The position numbers were made by a program, and so were the translations under genes. DNA of 37,094 bases from Actinomycetes bacterium (GTDB lineage Bacteria > Actinomycetota > Actinomycetes > Propionibacteriales > Propionibacteriaceae), in contig JAEZHJ010000025.1 of NCBI GenBank assembly GCA_023436925.1, positions 1-37,094 of the forward strand. Direction: 5' to 3'. This document shows positions 17,835 through 25,587 of the stretch, piece after piece. Numbering within the stretch: position 1 is the first letter of the stretch; each line of letters starts with the position of its first letter. Under the pieces are notes generated by a model. It saw nothing but the letters and a program-made list of their open reading frames with translations, had not been told where the DNA came from and searched no databases.

Positions 17835-18719
17835 ATGCCCACCGGGTGGTTCGCAGGTCTGGCGACCCTGGACGTCGTCCAGCTCGTCGACCGGCTGCCC
17901 TCGCCCGACCGCAAGACGGTCGCGGAACGATCCTGGCTGGCCGCGGGCGGCCCGGCCACCGTGGCGGCGATCGCCTTCGCGGCGCTGGGCGGGCGCGCGG
18001 TCCTCGTCACTGCGCTTGGTGACGGAGCGGCCGCCGAGCTGGTGCGGTCCGACCTGGTCTCGGCGGGCGTCGCCGTGATCGACCTCGCGCCGCCCGGTTT
18101 CGAGCTGGCGCCGTCCACCGCGCTGGTCGACGCCGGCAGTGGCCGGCGCGCCGTGGTCAGCGGCTCCGGCCACCGGCCAGCCTCGCTGCTGCCCCTGCCG
18201 GGCCTGCCACCGGCCGAGGTCCTGCTGCTGGACGGACACCACCCGGGGCTGGCGCTGCCACTGGCGCGCACCGCGGCGACCGCCGGGATCCCGGTGGTGG
18301 TCGACGCCGGCTCGCACAAGCCCGTCCTCGACGAACTGTGGCCCCTGGTCAGCGACGTGATCTGCTCGGCCGACTACGTCGACCCCTCCGGTCGGGCGCC
18401 GTCCGACCTGCTGGCCCTGGGGCCGGAACTCGTGGCGGTCAGCCACGGCCCCGGGCCGCTGCGGTGGTGGACGGCGGGGACGAGCGGCAGCGTCGAGGTG
18501 GCTGCGGTCGACGCGGTCGACACCCTCGGTGCCGGCGACGTGCTGCACGGGGGCTACGCGTTCGCGCTGGCCGAAGGCGCCCCGCGTCCGGACGCCCTCG
18601 CCTTCGGGGTCGAGGCCGCCACCCGACGGGTGACCAGGCTGGGGCCGTTCGAGTGGCGCGCCGCGCTCGGGCTGTGGTCCGGGTCAAGGCCGGCCGGGCA
18701 GGGCAGCGGCCAGCACTAG
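17835..18719 (+). CDS. PfkB family carbohydrate kinase
   Basis: This is a ribokinase/PfkB-fold kinase of unknown substrate, 294 residues. The N-terminal segment FAGLATLDVVQLVDRLP resembles the family's first strand and Asp motif. GGPATVAAIAFAALGGRAVLVTALGDG is the conserved substrate-side glycine region (PfkB signature 1). The second signature DTLGAGDVLHGGYAFAL at 229-245 includes the catalytic-base Asp235 and the anion hole GAGD. A segment VVVDAGSHKP sits in the middle of the fold. Sugar and nucleoside kinases of this family cannot be told apart by eye. It has no obvious metabolic partner next to it and lies 11 kb from the sugar ABC locus. The start is supported by the leaderless-type promoter. 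Confidence 0.88.
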   Translation: MPTGWFAGLATLDVVQLVDRLPSPDRKTVAERSWLAAGGPATVAAIAFAALGGRAVLVTALGDGAAAELVRSDLVSAGVAVIDLAPPGFELAPSTALVDAGSGRRAVVSGSGHRPASLLPLPGLPPAEVLLLDGHHPGLALPLARTAATAGIPVVVDAGSHKPVLDELWPLVSDVICSADYVDPSGRAPSDLLALGPELVAVSHGPGPLRWWTAGTSGSVEVAAVDAVDTLGAGDVLHGGYAFALAEGAPRPDALAFGVEAATRRVTRLGPFEWRAALGLWSGSRPAGQGSGQH

Positions 18720-18814
18720 TGCGGTATCCGGGCACCGGATCGTGGTGTCAGGGCCGGATTACTATGGACGCTCAATGGGCTCGTCCAGGGCCCCGGCCTA
18801 CCGAGGGGGTCGCC

Positions 18815-19303
18815 ATGACCCAGGTGCGCATCACGACGCTGGCGGTCGACTCCGAGGGAGAACCGGTCGTCATCCTCAAGCCGGTCGACGACGCCCCGGG
18901 CCATGGCCTGCTGCTGCCGATCTGGATCGGCCCGATGGAGACCGCCGCGATCCTGATCGCGATGGGCGCCACCGACCAGCCGACCCGTCCGCTCACCTAC
19001 GACCTGCTGGTCAACCTGCTCACCGCCTGCGAGGCCGAGGTGGAACGGGTCGAGGTGACGCAACTGGTGGAGGGCACCTTCCACGCCGCGATCACCCTGC
19101 GCACTCCGGGAGGGACCAGGATCGTGGACGCCCGGCCGTCGGACTCGATAGCGCTGGCGCTGCGGGTCGGGGCGCCGACCTTCGTGGCCGACGACGTGCT
19201 CACCGCCGCCGGGATTCCCGACAGCGCCGAGCGGGCCGAGCAGGATCTCGCCGAGTTCGGGGAGTTCCTCGACAACGTCGAGCCGGAGGACTTCCGCAAC
19301 TAG
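18815..19303 (+). CDS. Bifunctional nuclease (BFN/DUF151) domain protein
   Basis: The 162-residue protein belongs to the DUF151 bifunctional nuclease-like family, found in nearly all actinobacteria. Plant and archaeal relatives show nuclease activity, but the bacterial role is unsettled. LLPIWIGPMETAAILIAMGA is the typical first half. PLTYDLLVNLL and VEGTFHAAITLRT follow, then IVDARPSDSIALALRVGAPTFV, the strongest signature. The acidic C-terminal tail contains FGEFLDNVEPEDF. The frame is open from 18338, but ATG 18815 follows GAGGGGG and starts MTQVRITTL, the family N-terminus; the upstream frame overlaps the kinase gene and is not conserved. Confidence 0.92.
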   Translation: MTQVRITTLAVDSEGEPVVILKPVDDAPGHGLLLPIWIGPMETAAILIAMGATDQPTRPLTYDLLVNLLTACEAEVERVEVTQLVEGTFHAAITLRTPGGTRIVDARPSDSIALALRVGAPTFVADDVLTAAGIPDSAERAEQDLAEFGEFLDNVEPEDFRN

Positions 19304-19387
19304 CCCCCCGACACCCTTCCCGTTCGCCGCTGACCGGGGTAGCGGCAGGGTGCGCCGGGCGTCGGCCCGCGGTGGTTGAATGAGCGG

Positions 19388-20683
19388 GTGTCCCGGCCAC
19401 GTAACCCGATGATCGCCAGTCTGGTGTCCCTGCGCGGCAACGGCCGGGCGAGCGTCTACACCGAGCCCCTGTGGGGCCTGTCGATGATGCTGGTGCTGCC
19501 GTACGCATCGGTGTTCATGCTGGCTCTCGGCCTGCGCGACGAGGAGATCGGCCTGCTGGCCACGATCTCGATGCTGTCCCAGGTCGTGTTCGGCCTGCTC
19601 AGCGGCGTGATCACCGACAAGCTGGGCCGGCGGGTGACCACCGCTGTCTTCGACATCGTCGCCTGGGCGATTCCGTGCCTGATCTGGGCCTTCGCGCAGA
19701 ACTTCTGGTGGTTCCTGATCGCCTCGGTGATCAACGGCGCCTGGCAGGTCACCCAGAACTCGTGGGACTGCCTGCTCGTCGAGGACGTGGACCGCGCCGA
19801 GATCCCGAAGGTCTACTCGCTGGTGAAGGTGGCCGCCGAGTTCTCCGCTCTGTTCGCCCCGATCGCGGCCCTGCTGGTCTCGCGGCTTGGGCTTGAGCCC
19901 GCCGTGCGGATCCTCTACCTGAACGCCTTCGTGATCATGTGCCTCAAGATCTGGCTGCTGTACCGGTACTCCACCGAGACCCAGACCGGCCTGCTGCGGC
20001 TGGAGCAGACCCGCGGGGTCAGCATCTGGCGATCGCTGCGGGAGTACCGCGGCGTGCTGGGCCTGATCATCCACTCCCGGGGCACCATCTTCTCGCTGGT
20101 GATCGCCGCGATCGTGGGTGCGGTCACCCTGGTCAACGGCACCTTCTGGCAGTTGGTGATCAACCAGCGGCTCGGTGTCCCCGACGCGCTGCTGCCCTTC
20201 TTCCCGATGATCAGGTCCGTGCTGTCGGTGATCTTCTTCTTCACGATCATCCCGCGGTTGACCCACTCCCGGCACCTCAAGGCCCCCACCGCCTGGGGTT
20301 TCGCCACCTATCTGGTCGGACAGTTGCTGCTGGTTGCTATCCCCGCACCGGCAGGGGAGGCGGGCCTGCTCACCTACTCGCTGCTGGCGGCCTGCCTGCT
20401 GCTGGACGCCTTCGGCGCCGGCATCCTGTTCATGCTGGCCGAGTCGCTGGTCGCGCTCCACGTCGACCGCAACGAGCGCTCCCGGGTGATGGCGATCCAG
20501 CGGACCTGCGTGATGCTGGTGACCGCACCCTTCGGCTGGATCTCCGGCTGGCTGTCCGGGATGGACCGCACCTGGCCGTTCCTGCTCACCTCGGCCCTGC
20601 TGCTGCTCGGCATCGTCGTGACCACGAGGTTCTGGGTGACCACTCATTCCGAGCCCCTGGAGGAGGAGCCGGCGGCCACCTGA
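19388..20683 (+). CDS. Major facilitator superfamily transporter
   Basis: The roughly 431-residue integral membrane protein has about 12 hydrophobic segments. The loop 2-3 motif is GVITDKLGRRV, the classic MFS G-x3-D-x2-GRR signature. TM1-TM2 start at MMLVLPYASVFMLAL. A cytoplasmic loop between the halves (about residues 195-215) carries the charged stretch RYSTETQTGLLRLEQTRGV. The cargo cannot be named; family members move drugs, sugars or small metabolites. GTG 19388 is preferred over TTG 19376, and a TTGAAT hexamer ends 6 nt upstream as a weak leaderless candidate. Neighbours give no hint of substrate. Confidence 0.88.
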   Translation: MSRPRNPMIASLVSLRGNGRASVYTEPLWGLSMMLVLPYASVFMLALGLRDEEIGLLATISMLSQVVFGLLSGVITDKLGRRVTTAVFDIVAWAIPCLIWAFAQNFWWFLIASVINGAWQVTQNSWDCLLVEDVDRAEIPKVYSLVKVAAEFSALFAPIAALLVSRLGLEPAVRILYLNAFVIMCLKIWLLYRYSTETQTGLLRLEQTRGVSIWRSLREYRGVLGLIIHSRGTIFSLVIAAIVGAVTLVNGTFWQLVINQRLGVPDALLPFFPMIRSVLSVIFFFTIIPRLTHSRHLKAPTAWGFATYLVGQLLLVAIPAPAGEAGLLTYSLLAACLLLDAFGAGILFMLAESLVALHVDRNERSRVMAIQRTCVMLVTAPFGWISGWLSGMDRTWPFLLTSALLLLGIVVTTRFWVTTHSEPLEEEPAAT

Positions 20684-20836
20684 CGGGGCGCGACAGGCCA
20701 CCTTCAGTGCATTCGACAGGTCGACGGCGTGTCCACTTGACGAGTTTGGGCAGAAGGTCGCGCGCTGCTCCCGGCCCCACTATGGTGACGGATGCGTGCC
20801 TCTCAGGGACCGCGTCAACGGAAAGGACAGTTGCAG

Positions 20837-21040
20837 ATGAGCGACTCGGTTGCCCCCTTGGGGTCCGTCAGGTTCCTGAAGGTGAGCGAGGTCGCCGCCA
20901 TGCTGCGGGTGTCCAAGATGTCGGTCTACCGGCTGATCCACGCCGGCGAACTTGAGGCCGTCCGCTTCGGCCGGAACTTCCGGGTGCCGGAGCACGCCGT
21001 CAACGTGTACCTGCGCGAGTCGTTCTACAACGCCGGCTGA
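20837..21040 (+). CDS. Excisionase-type helix-turn-helix DNA-binding protein
   Basis: This is a 67-residue winged-helix DNA-binding protein of the MerR/excisionase-like family. VRFLKVSEVAAMLRVSKMSVYRLIHAGEL forms the HTH (recognition helix around KMSVYRLI), and AVRFGRNFRVPEHAVNVYL is the wing and final helix. It is not a phage gene here: the same small gene lies after proC and just before bS22 in mycobacteria (Rv0500A), and the sequence around VSKM(S/T)VYRL is very similar as I recall it. The frame is open from 20792, but ATG 20837 follows GAAAGGA. The upstream gap contains TATGGT (20781-20786) as a possible -10. Confidence 0.9.
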   Translation: MSDSVAPLGSVRFLKVSEVAAMLRVSKMSVYRLIHAGELEAVRFGRNFRVPEHAVNVYLRESFYNAG

Positions 21041-21107
21041 TTTCGCCAGTAGCGGTCGGAGTCAGTAGGATTCAGTGCTTGGGGCCGGACCATCCGGTCG
21101 TCGGGCA

Positions 21108-21123
21108 GACTGGTAGTCCAGTC
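21108..21123 (+). other. Small hairpin upstream of bS22
   Basis: A perfect 6-bp stem GACTGG/CCAGTC closes on TAGT, 50 nt upstream of the bS22 start. It may be a leader structure or a weak terminator of the HTH gene. Nothing else is evident in the 133-nt gap except a possible TAGGAT -10 at 21066-21071. Confidence 0.3.
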
Positions 21124-21173
21124 CGCATCATCCAAACCTGCCGGTCACTGGCCGGCACTTGAGAGGTCTACAC

Positions 21174-21275
21174 GTGGGTTCGGTCATCAAGAAGCGCCGC
21201 AAGAGGATGGCGAAGAAGAAGCACCGCAAGCTGCTGAAGAAGACGCGCATCCAGCGTCGCCGCGCCGGCCGCTGA
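21174..21275 (+). CDS. Small ribosomal protein bS22 (AURKAIP1/COX24-type)
   Basis: This tiny 33-residue, extremely basic protein is easily missed by gene callers. It begins MGSVIKKRRKRMAKKKHRKL, continues with LLKKTRIQRRR and ends AGR. This is the actinobacterial AURKAIP1/COX24-domain protein found as an extra subunit (bS22) of the mycobacterial 30S ribosome. The GTG start follows GAGAGG with good spacing. It sits between the excisionase-like HTH gene and a glutaredoxin-like gene, the same order as Rv0500A and Rv0500B in M. tuberculosis. Sequence character and neighbourhood agree, so confidence is high despite the size. Confidence 0.93.
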   Translation: MGSVIKKRRKRMAKKKHRKLLKKTRIQRRRAGR

Positions 21276-21292
21276 CCGAAGCGAGGCCCGCT

Positions 21293-21535
21293 GTGGCCGC
21301 CGACGCCAGGGTCGTGCTCCTCGTCCGCGAGGGCTGCCACCTGTGCGTCGAGGCCGCCGCTGTCGTCGAGCAGGTCTGCGCCGCGCGTGCTGTCGCCTGG
21401 CGTCAGGTCGACGTCGACAGCGACCCCGAGTTGCGGGCCGCCCACACCGACCACGTCCCGGTCACCCTGGTCGACGGCCAGGTGCATTCGCGCTGGTTCG
21501 TCGACCCGGTGAAGCTCGCAGCGGCCCTCAGCTGA
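21293..21535 (+). CDS. Glutaredoxin-like (DUF836) thiol protein
   Basis: The 80-residue protein has a thioredoxin fold. VVLLVREGCHLC carries the redox pair Cys-His-Leu-Cys near residues 15-18, followed by a helix, then VAWRQVDVDSDPEL. The cis-proline motif is VPVTLVDGQ, and the end is HSRWFVDPVKLAAAL. This matches the small actinobacterial glutaredoxin-family proteins (PF05768-type). A disulfide-exchange role is inferred; the partner could be mycothiol or a protein. GTG 21293 lies 17 nt after bS22 with GCGAGG upstream, so the two are probably one transcript, ended by the hairpin at 21548. Confidence 0.9.
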   Translation: MAADARVVLLVREGCHLCVEAAAVVEQVCAARAVAWRQVDVDSDPELRAAHTDHVPVTLVDGQVHSRWFVDPVKLAAALS

Positions 21536-21547
21536 CTCTCCCTCACC

Positions 21548-21570
21548 GACCCCGCCCCGGCGGGGTCTTT
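21548..21570 (+). terminator. Terminator after the glutaredoxin-like gene
   Basis: An 8-bp stem GACCCCGC/GCGGGGTC closes on CCCG and is followed by TTT, 12 nt after the stop at 21535. Confidence 0.75.
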
Positions 21571-21594
21571 GTGCTGCCCAGGGACCGCCGTCCC

Positions 21595-21720
21595 GGCACA
21601 CGGGGACGGTTCTCTGGCACACGGGGACGGTTCTCTGGCACGCGGGGACGGTTCTTTGGCACGCGGGGACGGTTCTTTGGCACGCGGGGACGGTTCTCTA
21701 GCACACGGGGACGGTTCCTG
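21595..21720. repeat. Tandem array of six 21-bp repeats
   Basis: Six head-to-tail copies of a 21-bp unit with core GGGGACGGTTCT start at 21595, 21616, 21637, 21658, 21679 and 21700. A degenerate start of a seventh begins at 21721. Copies differ at only a few sites (A/G in the CAC-A/G-C part, C/T near the end), and the last copy is the most diverged. It fills most of the 302-nt gap between a terminator and the phosphatase gene. Several frames are open across it, but only because 21 is a multiple of three. Its role is unknown. Confidence 0.95.
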
Positions 21721-21837
21721 GCGCACCCGGTACGGACCGCTGCCGGCGCCGTGGTGGATCACCCCGGACGCTGGGGAGACGCACCGGTGGCGCGCCACGT
21801 ATTGTTGAGCCGCAACTGTCCCCAGCCGAGGAGTCGC

Positions 21838-22485
21838 ATGGCCGCCAGCGTCGTTCACGTCGTCCGCCATGGGCAGGTCCACAACCCCGACAGCATCCTC
21901 TACGGCCGGCTCCCCGGCTACGGCCTCTCCGAGCTGGGCAAGCAGATGGCCCAGCGGCTGGGCGAGTACTTCGCCGAGGCCAACCTGGTCTGGCTGGTCA
22001 GTTCTCCGCTGCAGCGGGCCCAGGAGACCATGGCGCCGATCGCAGCGCGGCACCCCGACCTCGAGGTGCACCTCGACGAGCGGGTCATCGAGGCGGCCAA
22101 CCACTTCGAGGGGCGTGCCTTCGGCCGGGACCGGGTCTTCCTCAAGCCCAGCACCTGGTGGGCGGTACGGAACCCGTTGCGGCCCAGTTGGGGCGAGGCC
22201 TACGTGTCGATCGTGGAGCGGATGAACGCCGCGATCCGGGACGCCGCCAGCCACGCCGAGGGCGCCGAGGCCGTCATCGTCGCCCACGAGCTCCCGATCT
22301 GGATGGCGCGCCGATCCGCCGAGCAGCGCAGCCTGGTGCACGACCCGCGCCGTCGCGAGGCGCGACTGGCCAGCGTCACCAGCTTCACCCTCGACAACGA
22401 CCGGATCATCGACGTGAGCTATGCCGAACCGGCCGCTGACCTGGTGCCCGTCCGGACGTCGCGGAAGTACCGGCCGGGGGCGTGA
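21838..22485 (+). CDS. Histidine phosphatase family protein
   Basis: The 215-residue protein has the phosphoglycerate mutase-like fold. The catalytic phosphohistidine motif is VVRHGQ (His11), followed by GLSELGKQMAQRLGEYF. VSSPLQRAQETM carries the conserved arginine, and VIVAHELPI carries the second catalytic histidine. The substrate is unknown; the family includes sugar-phosphate phosphatases and mutases. The gene precedes cytochrome c maturation genes, as Rv0525 does upstream of Rv0526-Rv0529. The frame is open far upstream through the tandem repeats, but ATG 21838 follows GAGGAG and starts conserved sequence. Its TGA overlaps an in-frame GTG of the next gene. Confidence 0.92.
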   Translation: MAASVVHVVRHGQVHNPDSILYGRLPGYGLSELGKQMAQRLGEYFAEANLVWLVSSPLQRAQETMAPIAARHPDLEVHLDERVIEAANHFEGRAFGRDRVFLKPSTWWAVRNPLRPSWGEAYVSIVERMNAAIRDAASHAEGAEAVIVAHELPIWMARRSAEQRSLVHDPRRREARLASVTSFTLDNDRIIDVSYAEPAADLVPVRTSRKYRPGA

Positions 22486-22487
22486 CC

Positions 22488-23057
22488 GTGGCCAGCCGGC
22501 TCCGCACCGCACTGGCCGCCGCGGGCGCGTCCGCGGCGCTCGCCCTGACCGGATGTGCCACCCCGCAGACCGGAACCGGCGGCTTCGTCACCGGCGACGG
22601 CTCGATCACCGTCATCGACCCGGCCGAGCGGCACCCGGCGCCGGCGATCACCGGCACCACCCTGGACGACGAGCCGTGGAGCAGCGATTCGGTCACCGGC
22701 AAGGTGATCGTCTACAACGTCTGGGGCTCGTGGTGCCAGCCCTGTCGCGCCGAGGCGCCGGCCCTGCAGGCGGTCGCCGAGCAGACCGCCGACCGGGCCG
22801 TCTTCGTCGGGCTCAACACCCGCGACCTCGATCCGGCCGCGCCGCGGGCCTTCGTCCGCGCCTTCGGCATCACCTTCCCGAGCCTGTTCGATCCGGACGG
22901 CAGCCTGCTGCTGGCCTTCGCCGGTGACCTGCCACCCAGCGCCATCCCGAGCACGCTGATCATCGACCCGCAGGGCCGGGTCGCGGCCCGGGTGGTCGGG
23001 ACGACCACCGAGTCCACCCTCCTCGGGCTGGTGGACGACGTCGCAGGCGGCCAGTGA
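22488..23057 (+). CDS. TlpA/ResA-like thioredoxin-fold lipoprotein
   Basis: The roughly 189-residue exported thiol-disulfide protein is expected to keep apocytochrome c cysteines reduced outside the membrane. A signal peptide ends in the lipobox LALTGC (lipid-modified Cys23). After a short linker the thioredoxin-like domain has VYNVWGSWCQPCRAEAP with the CQPC active site, then VFVGLNTRDL, GITFPSLFDPDGSLL, and the cis-proline region IPSTLIIDPQGRV. GTG 22488 is preferred because GGGGG lies 7 nt upstream; GTG 22482, overlapping the phosphatase stop, is the alternative. It is coupled to CcdA downstream, its presumed electron donor. Confidence 0.92.
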   Translation: MASRLRTALAAAGASAALALTGCATPQTGTGGFVTGDGSITVIDPAERHPAPAITGTTLDDEPWSSDSVTGKVIVYNVWGSWCQPCRAEAPALQAVAEQTADRAVFVGLNTRDLDPAAPRAFVRAFGITFPSLFDPDGSLLLAFAGDLPPSAIPSTLIIDPQGRVAARVVGTTTESTLLGLVDDVAGGQ

Positions 23058-23818
23058 TGGTGCCGCTGGAGGTCGCCGACTGGGCGCGCGAGGCGGTGGG
23101 CGGTTCGATGCTGCTGGCGGTCCCGGTCGCGGCGCTGGCCGGGCTGGTCTCCTTCTTCTCCCCGTGCGTGCTGCCGCTGCTGCCGGGCTACCTGTCGTAC
23201 GCCACCGGGTTGGCCGCCGCCGACATCACCGCCGGGCGGCGGCGTGGCCGGGTGCTCACCGGCACGCTGCTCTTCGTCGCCGGGTTCGCCCTCGTCTTCG
23301 TGTCCTCGGGGGTGCTGGTCGGCTCGCTCGGCAGTGTGCTGCGGGTCTGGCAGCGTCCGATCACGATCGGCGTCGGCGTGCTCACCATCGCGCTCGGACT
23401 GCTCTTCGCCGGCTGGCTGCCCTGGGGCCGGGGAGCGCTGCGGCTCAACGCCGTCCCGCGGATCGGCCTGGCCGCCGCGCCGCTGCTCGGCATCGTCTTC
23501 GGCCTCGGCTGGACGCCGTGCATCGGCCCGGCCCTGTCGGTGGTGCTGAACCTGGCGCTGAATGAGGCGACCGCGCTGCGGGGCGGCCTGCTCGCCCTGG
23601 TCTACGCCCTCGGGCTGGGGGTGCCGTTCGTGCTGGCCGGCCTGGCCTTCAGCCGGATGAGCCGGCCGATCGGCTGGGTGAAGCAGCACCACCTGGCGAT
23701 CCAGCGGGCGGGCGGCGTCCTGATGATCGCGGTCGGCGTGGCGCTGGTCACCGGCTGGTGGGACGTGGCGATGGCGACGGTGCGGCAATGGGTGAGCGCG
23801 TTCGAGGTGGTGATCTAG
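23057..23818 (+). CDS. ccdA: Cytochrome c biogenesis membrane protein CcdA
   Basis: CcdA passes reducing equivalents from cytoplasmic thioredoxin across the membrane to the TlpA/ResA-like partner. The roughly 253-residue protein has six hydrophobic segments. The two conserved cysteine-proline motifs are present: FFSPCVLPLLPGYLSYATG in TM1, and GWTPCIGPALSVVL in the central helix. GTG 23054 gives a three-residue shift but ATG 23057, sharing a base with the previous stop, seems more natural. The stop TAG shares its last base with the resB GTG. All genes from the phosphatase to ccsA are chained by such overlaps. Confidence 0.95.
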   Translation: MVPLEVADWAREAVGGSMLLAVPVAALAGLVSFFSPCVLPLLPGYLSYATGLAAADITAGRRRGRVLTGTLLFVAGFALVFVSSGVLVGSLGSVLRVWQRPITIGVGVLTIALGLLFAGWLPWGRGALRLNAVPRIGLAAAPLLGIVFGLGWTPCIGPALSVVLNLALNEATALRGGLLALVYALGLGVPFVLAGLAFSRMSRPIGWVKQHHLAIQRAGGVLMIAVGVALVTGWWDVAMATVRQWVSAFEVVI

Positions 23819-25587
23819 TGTCCGACGTCGACCTCGACCTCGACCTCGAGCCGGAGACCGAGCCGACCGGCCGGCAGCGGATGAACCGCGCCCGCGGCCT
23901 GCGCTGGGGGACGCTGCGCTGGGCCTGGGCCACCCTCACCTCGATGCGGACGGCGCTGCTCCTGCTCCTGCTGCTCGGCCTGGCGGCGATCCCGGGCTCG
24001 CTGCTGCCGCAGCGGCCGACCAACCCGTTCGGCGTCGCCGCCTACCTGGACGAGAACCCGCAATGGGGACCCTGGCTGGACCGACTGGGGTTCTTCGACG
24101 TCTTCGGGTCGGCCTGGTTCGCTGCGATCTACCTGCTGCTGTTCATCTCCCTGATCGGCTGCATCGTCCCCCGCTGCCGGGTGTACTACGACGCGCTGCG
24201 GGCCGAGCCCGGGGTGCTGCCCAGCCGGCTGTCCCGGTTCCCCGACCACCAGGCCGGCACCAGTCCCGACGCCCCGGCCGAGGTACTGGACGCCGCCGAG
24301 CGCCACCTGAGACAGGCCGGCTACCGGGTCCGGCGGGAGGCGGCCGGGATCTCGGCCGAGAAGGGCTACCTGCGCGAAGCCGGCAACCTCGTCTTCCACC
24401 TCAGCCTGATCGCGGTCCTGGCCGGCCTGGCCTGGGGCTCGGTGTTCAGCTACCGCGGGACGGCGATCGTCGTCGAGGGCCAGGCCTTCTCCAACACCCT
24501 CACCCAGTACGACGAGTTCACCGCCGGGATCGGCTTCCGTCCCGAGGACCTGCCGCCGGTGACGGTCGGCCTGGATTCCTTCGAGGTTCGCTTCGAGACC
24601 GGCCCGGTGCAGCGCGGGGCGGCCCGGATGTTCCGGGCCCACGTCACCGTGACCCGACCCGGCGCCGCGCCCGAGCCGCGCGTCCTCGAGGTCAACTCGC
24701 CGCTGTCGGTGAACGGCACCGACATCCACCTGCTCGGCCACGGCTACGCGCCCGTGGTCACCGTCCGCGACGGCAACGGCGAGGTCGCCTTCTCCGGCCC
24801 GGTCGTGTTCCTGCCGTCCGACCCCAACTTCACGTCCAACGGCGTCATCAAGGCACCGGACGCCCGGCCCGAACGGCTCGCCTTCGAAGGGATCTTCCTG
24901 CCCTCGGCGGTGATCGACGAACAGGGGATGCGCTCGATCTTCCCGGACGCCTGGAACCCGCAGCTGCTGGTCAACGCCTGGGCCGGCCCGCCCAAGGCGG
25001 AGACCGGAGCACCCGAGAACATCTACGTCCTCGATCCCGAAGGGCTGACCCAGCTGGTACGGCCCGACGGCGAACCCGTCCGCGCCGGTCTCGAGCCGGG
25101 CAGCAGCTACGAGCTGCCCGACGGGCGGGGCTCGATCAGTTTCGACGGGCTGCGCCGCTGGACCAAGCTGCAGATCTCGGCCACCTCGGGCGGCTGGTTC
25201 GTCCTGGCCGCCGTGCTGGCGGCGATCGCCGGGCTGTCGGTCTCGCTGACCGTCCGGCCGCGGCGGCTCTACCTGCGGGTCGGGGCCGGTGCGCCCACCC
25301 GGGTCGAGGTGGCCGGGCTGGACCGGGTGGACGGTCGCCCCGGCCTGCCTGAGGCGGTCCTCGCGCTGGCGGAGGCGGTCGGCGTCCGGCCGGCGGCCGG
25401 GCAGCAATCCGGCGGCGAGGACGCTCCCAGTCCTCGGGGCGACGACTCGCCGTGCGGCGACGGCGTAGGTATGCGCAGTCGGGGGGACACGCGGGCAGAA
25501 CCCGGCGAACCGGGCGGTACGCTGACCGAGGATTCCGGCCAGTCGGTCAGGAGCGCACCCGAGACACCGCCCGAGGAGCCTGCGTGA
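23818..25587 (+). CDS. resB: System II cytochrome c biogenesis protein ResB (Ccs1)
   Basis: ResB forms the cytochrome c synthetase with CcsA, receiving apocytochrome on its large extracytoplasmic domain. The roughly 589-residue protein begins with an Asp/Leu-rich cytosolic tail, encoded partly by a short GACCTC repeat. TM helices lie near residues 40-60, 100-120 and 195-215. A large outer domain (about 220-455, including LPPVTVGLDSFEVRFETG and INGTDIHLLGHGYAP-like sequence) precedes the last TM helix at about 460-485. The final 60 residues or more are low-complexity Pro/Gly/Asp/Glu and add length to the usual core. GTG 23818 has GAGGTGG upstream; the stop overlaps the ccsA start (GTGA). Confidence 0.94.
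   Translation: MSDVDLDLDLEPETEPTGRQRMNRARGLRWGTLRWAWATLTSMRTALLLLLLLGLAAIPGSLLPQRPTNPFGVAAYLDENPQWGPWLDRLGFFDVFGSAWFAAIYLLLFISLIGCIVPRCRVYYDALRAEPGVLPSRLSRFPDHQAGTSPDAPAEVLDAAERHLRQAGYRVRREAAGISAEKGYLREAGNLVFHLSLIAVLAGLAWGSVFSYRGTAIVVEGQAFSNTLTQYDEFTAGIGFRPEDLPPVTVGLDSFEVRFETGPVQRGAARMFRAHVTVTRPGAAPEPRVLEVNSPLSVNGTDIHLLGHGYAPVVTVRDGNGEVAFSGPVVFLPSDPNFTSNGVIKAPDARPERLAFEGIFLPSAVIDEQGMRSIFPDAWNPQLLVNAWAGPPKAETGAPENIYVLDPEGLTQLVRPDGEPVRAGLEPGSSYELPDGRGSISFDGLRRWTKLQISATSGGWFVLAAVLAAIAGLSVSLTVRPRRLYLRVGAGAPTRVEVAGLDRVDGRPGLPEAVLALAEAVGVRPAAGQQSGGEDAPSPRGDDSPCGDGVGMRSRGDTRAEPGEPGGTLTEDSGQSVRSAPETPPEEPA

Noticed and set aside
18716..20701. Antisense frame of about 660 codons over the BFN and MFS genes
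   Set aside because: It is Gln/Asp/His-rich translation without motifs, explained by codon bias of the plus-strand genes.
20837..21040. Phage excisionase marking an integrated element
   Set aside because: There is no integrase, attachment site or phage gene; the gene has a conserved chromosomal place next to bS22 and near proC.
21595..21720. CRISPR array
   Set aside because: The 21-bp units are directly adjacent with no spacers, and no cas gene is nearby.
21343..21837. Coding extension of the phosphatase through the tandem repeat (GTRGRF-type heptapeptides)
   Set aside because: The frame is open only because the repeat length is a multiple of three. A terminator lies inside it, and a good ribosome site with conserved sequence begins at 21838.
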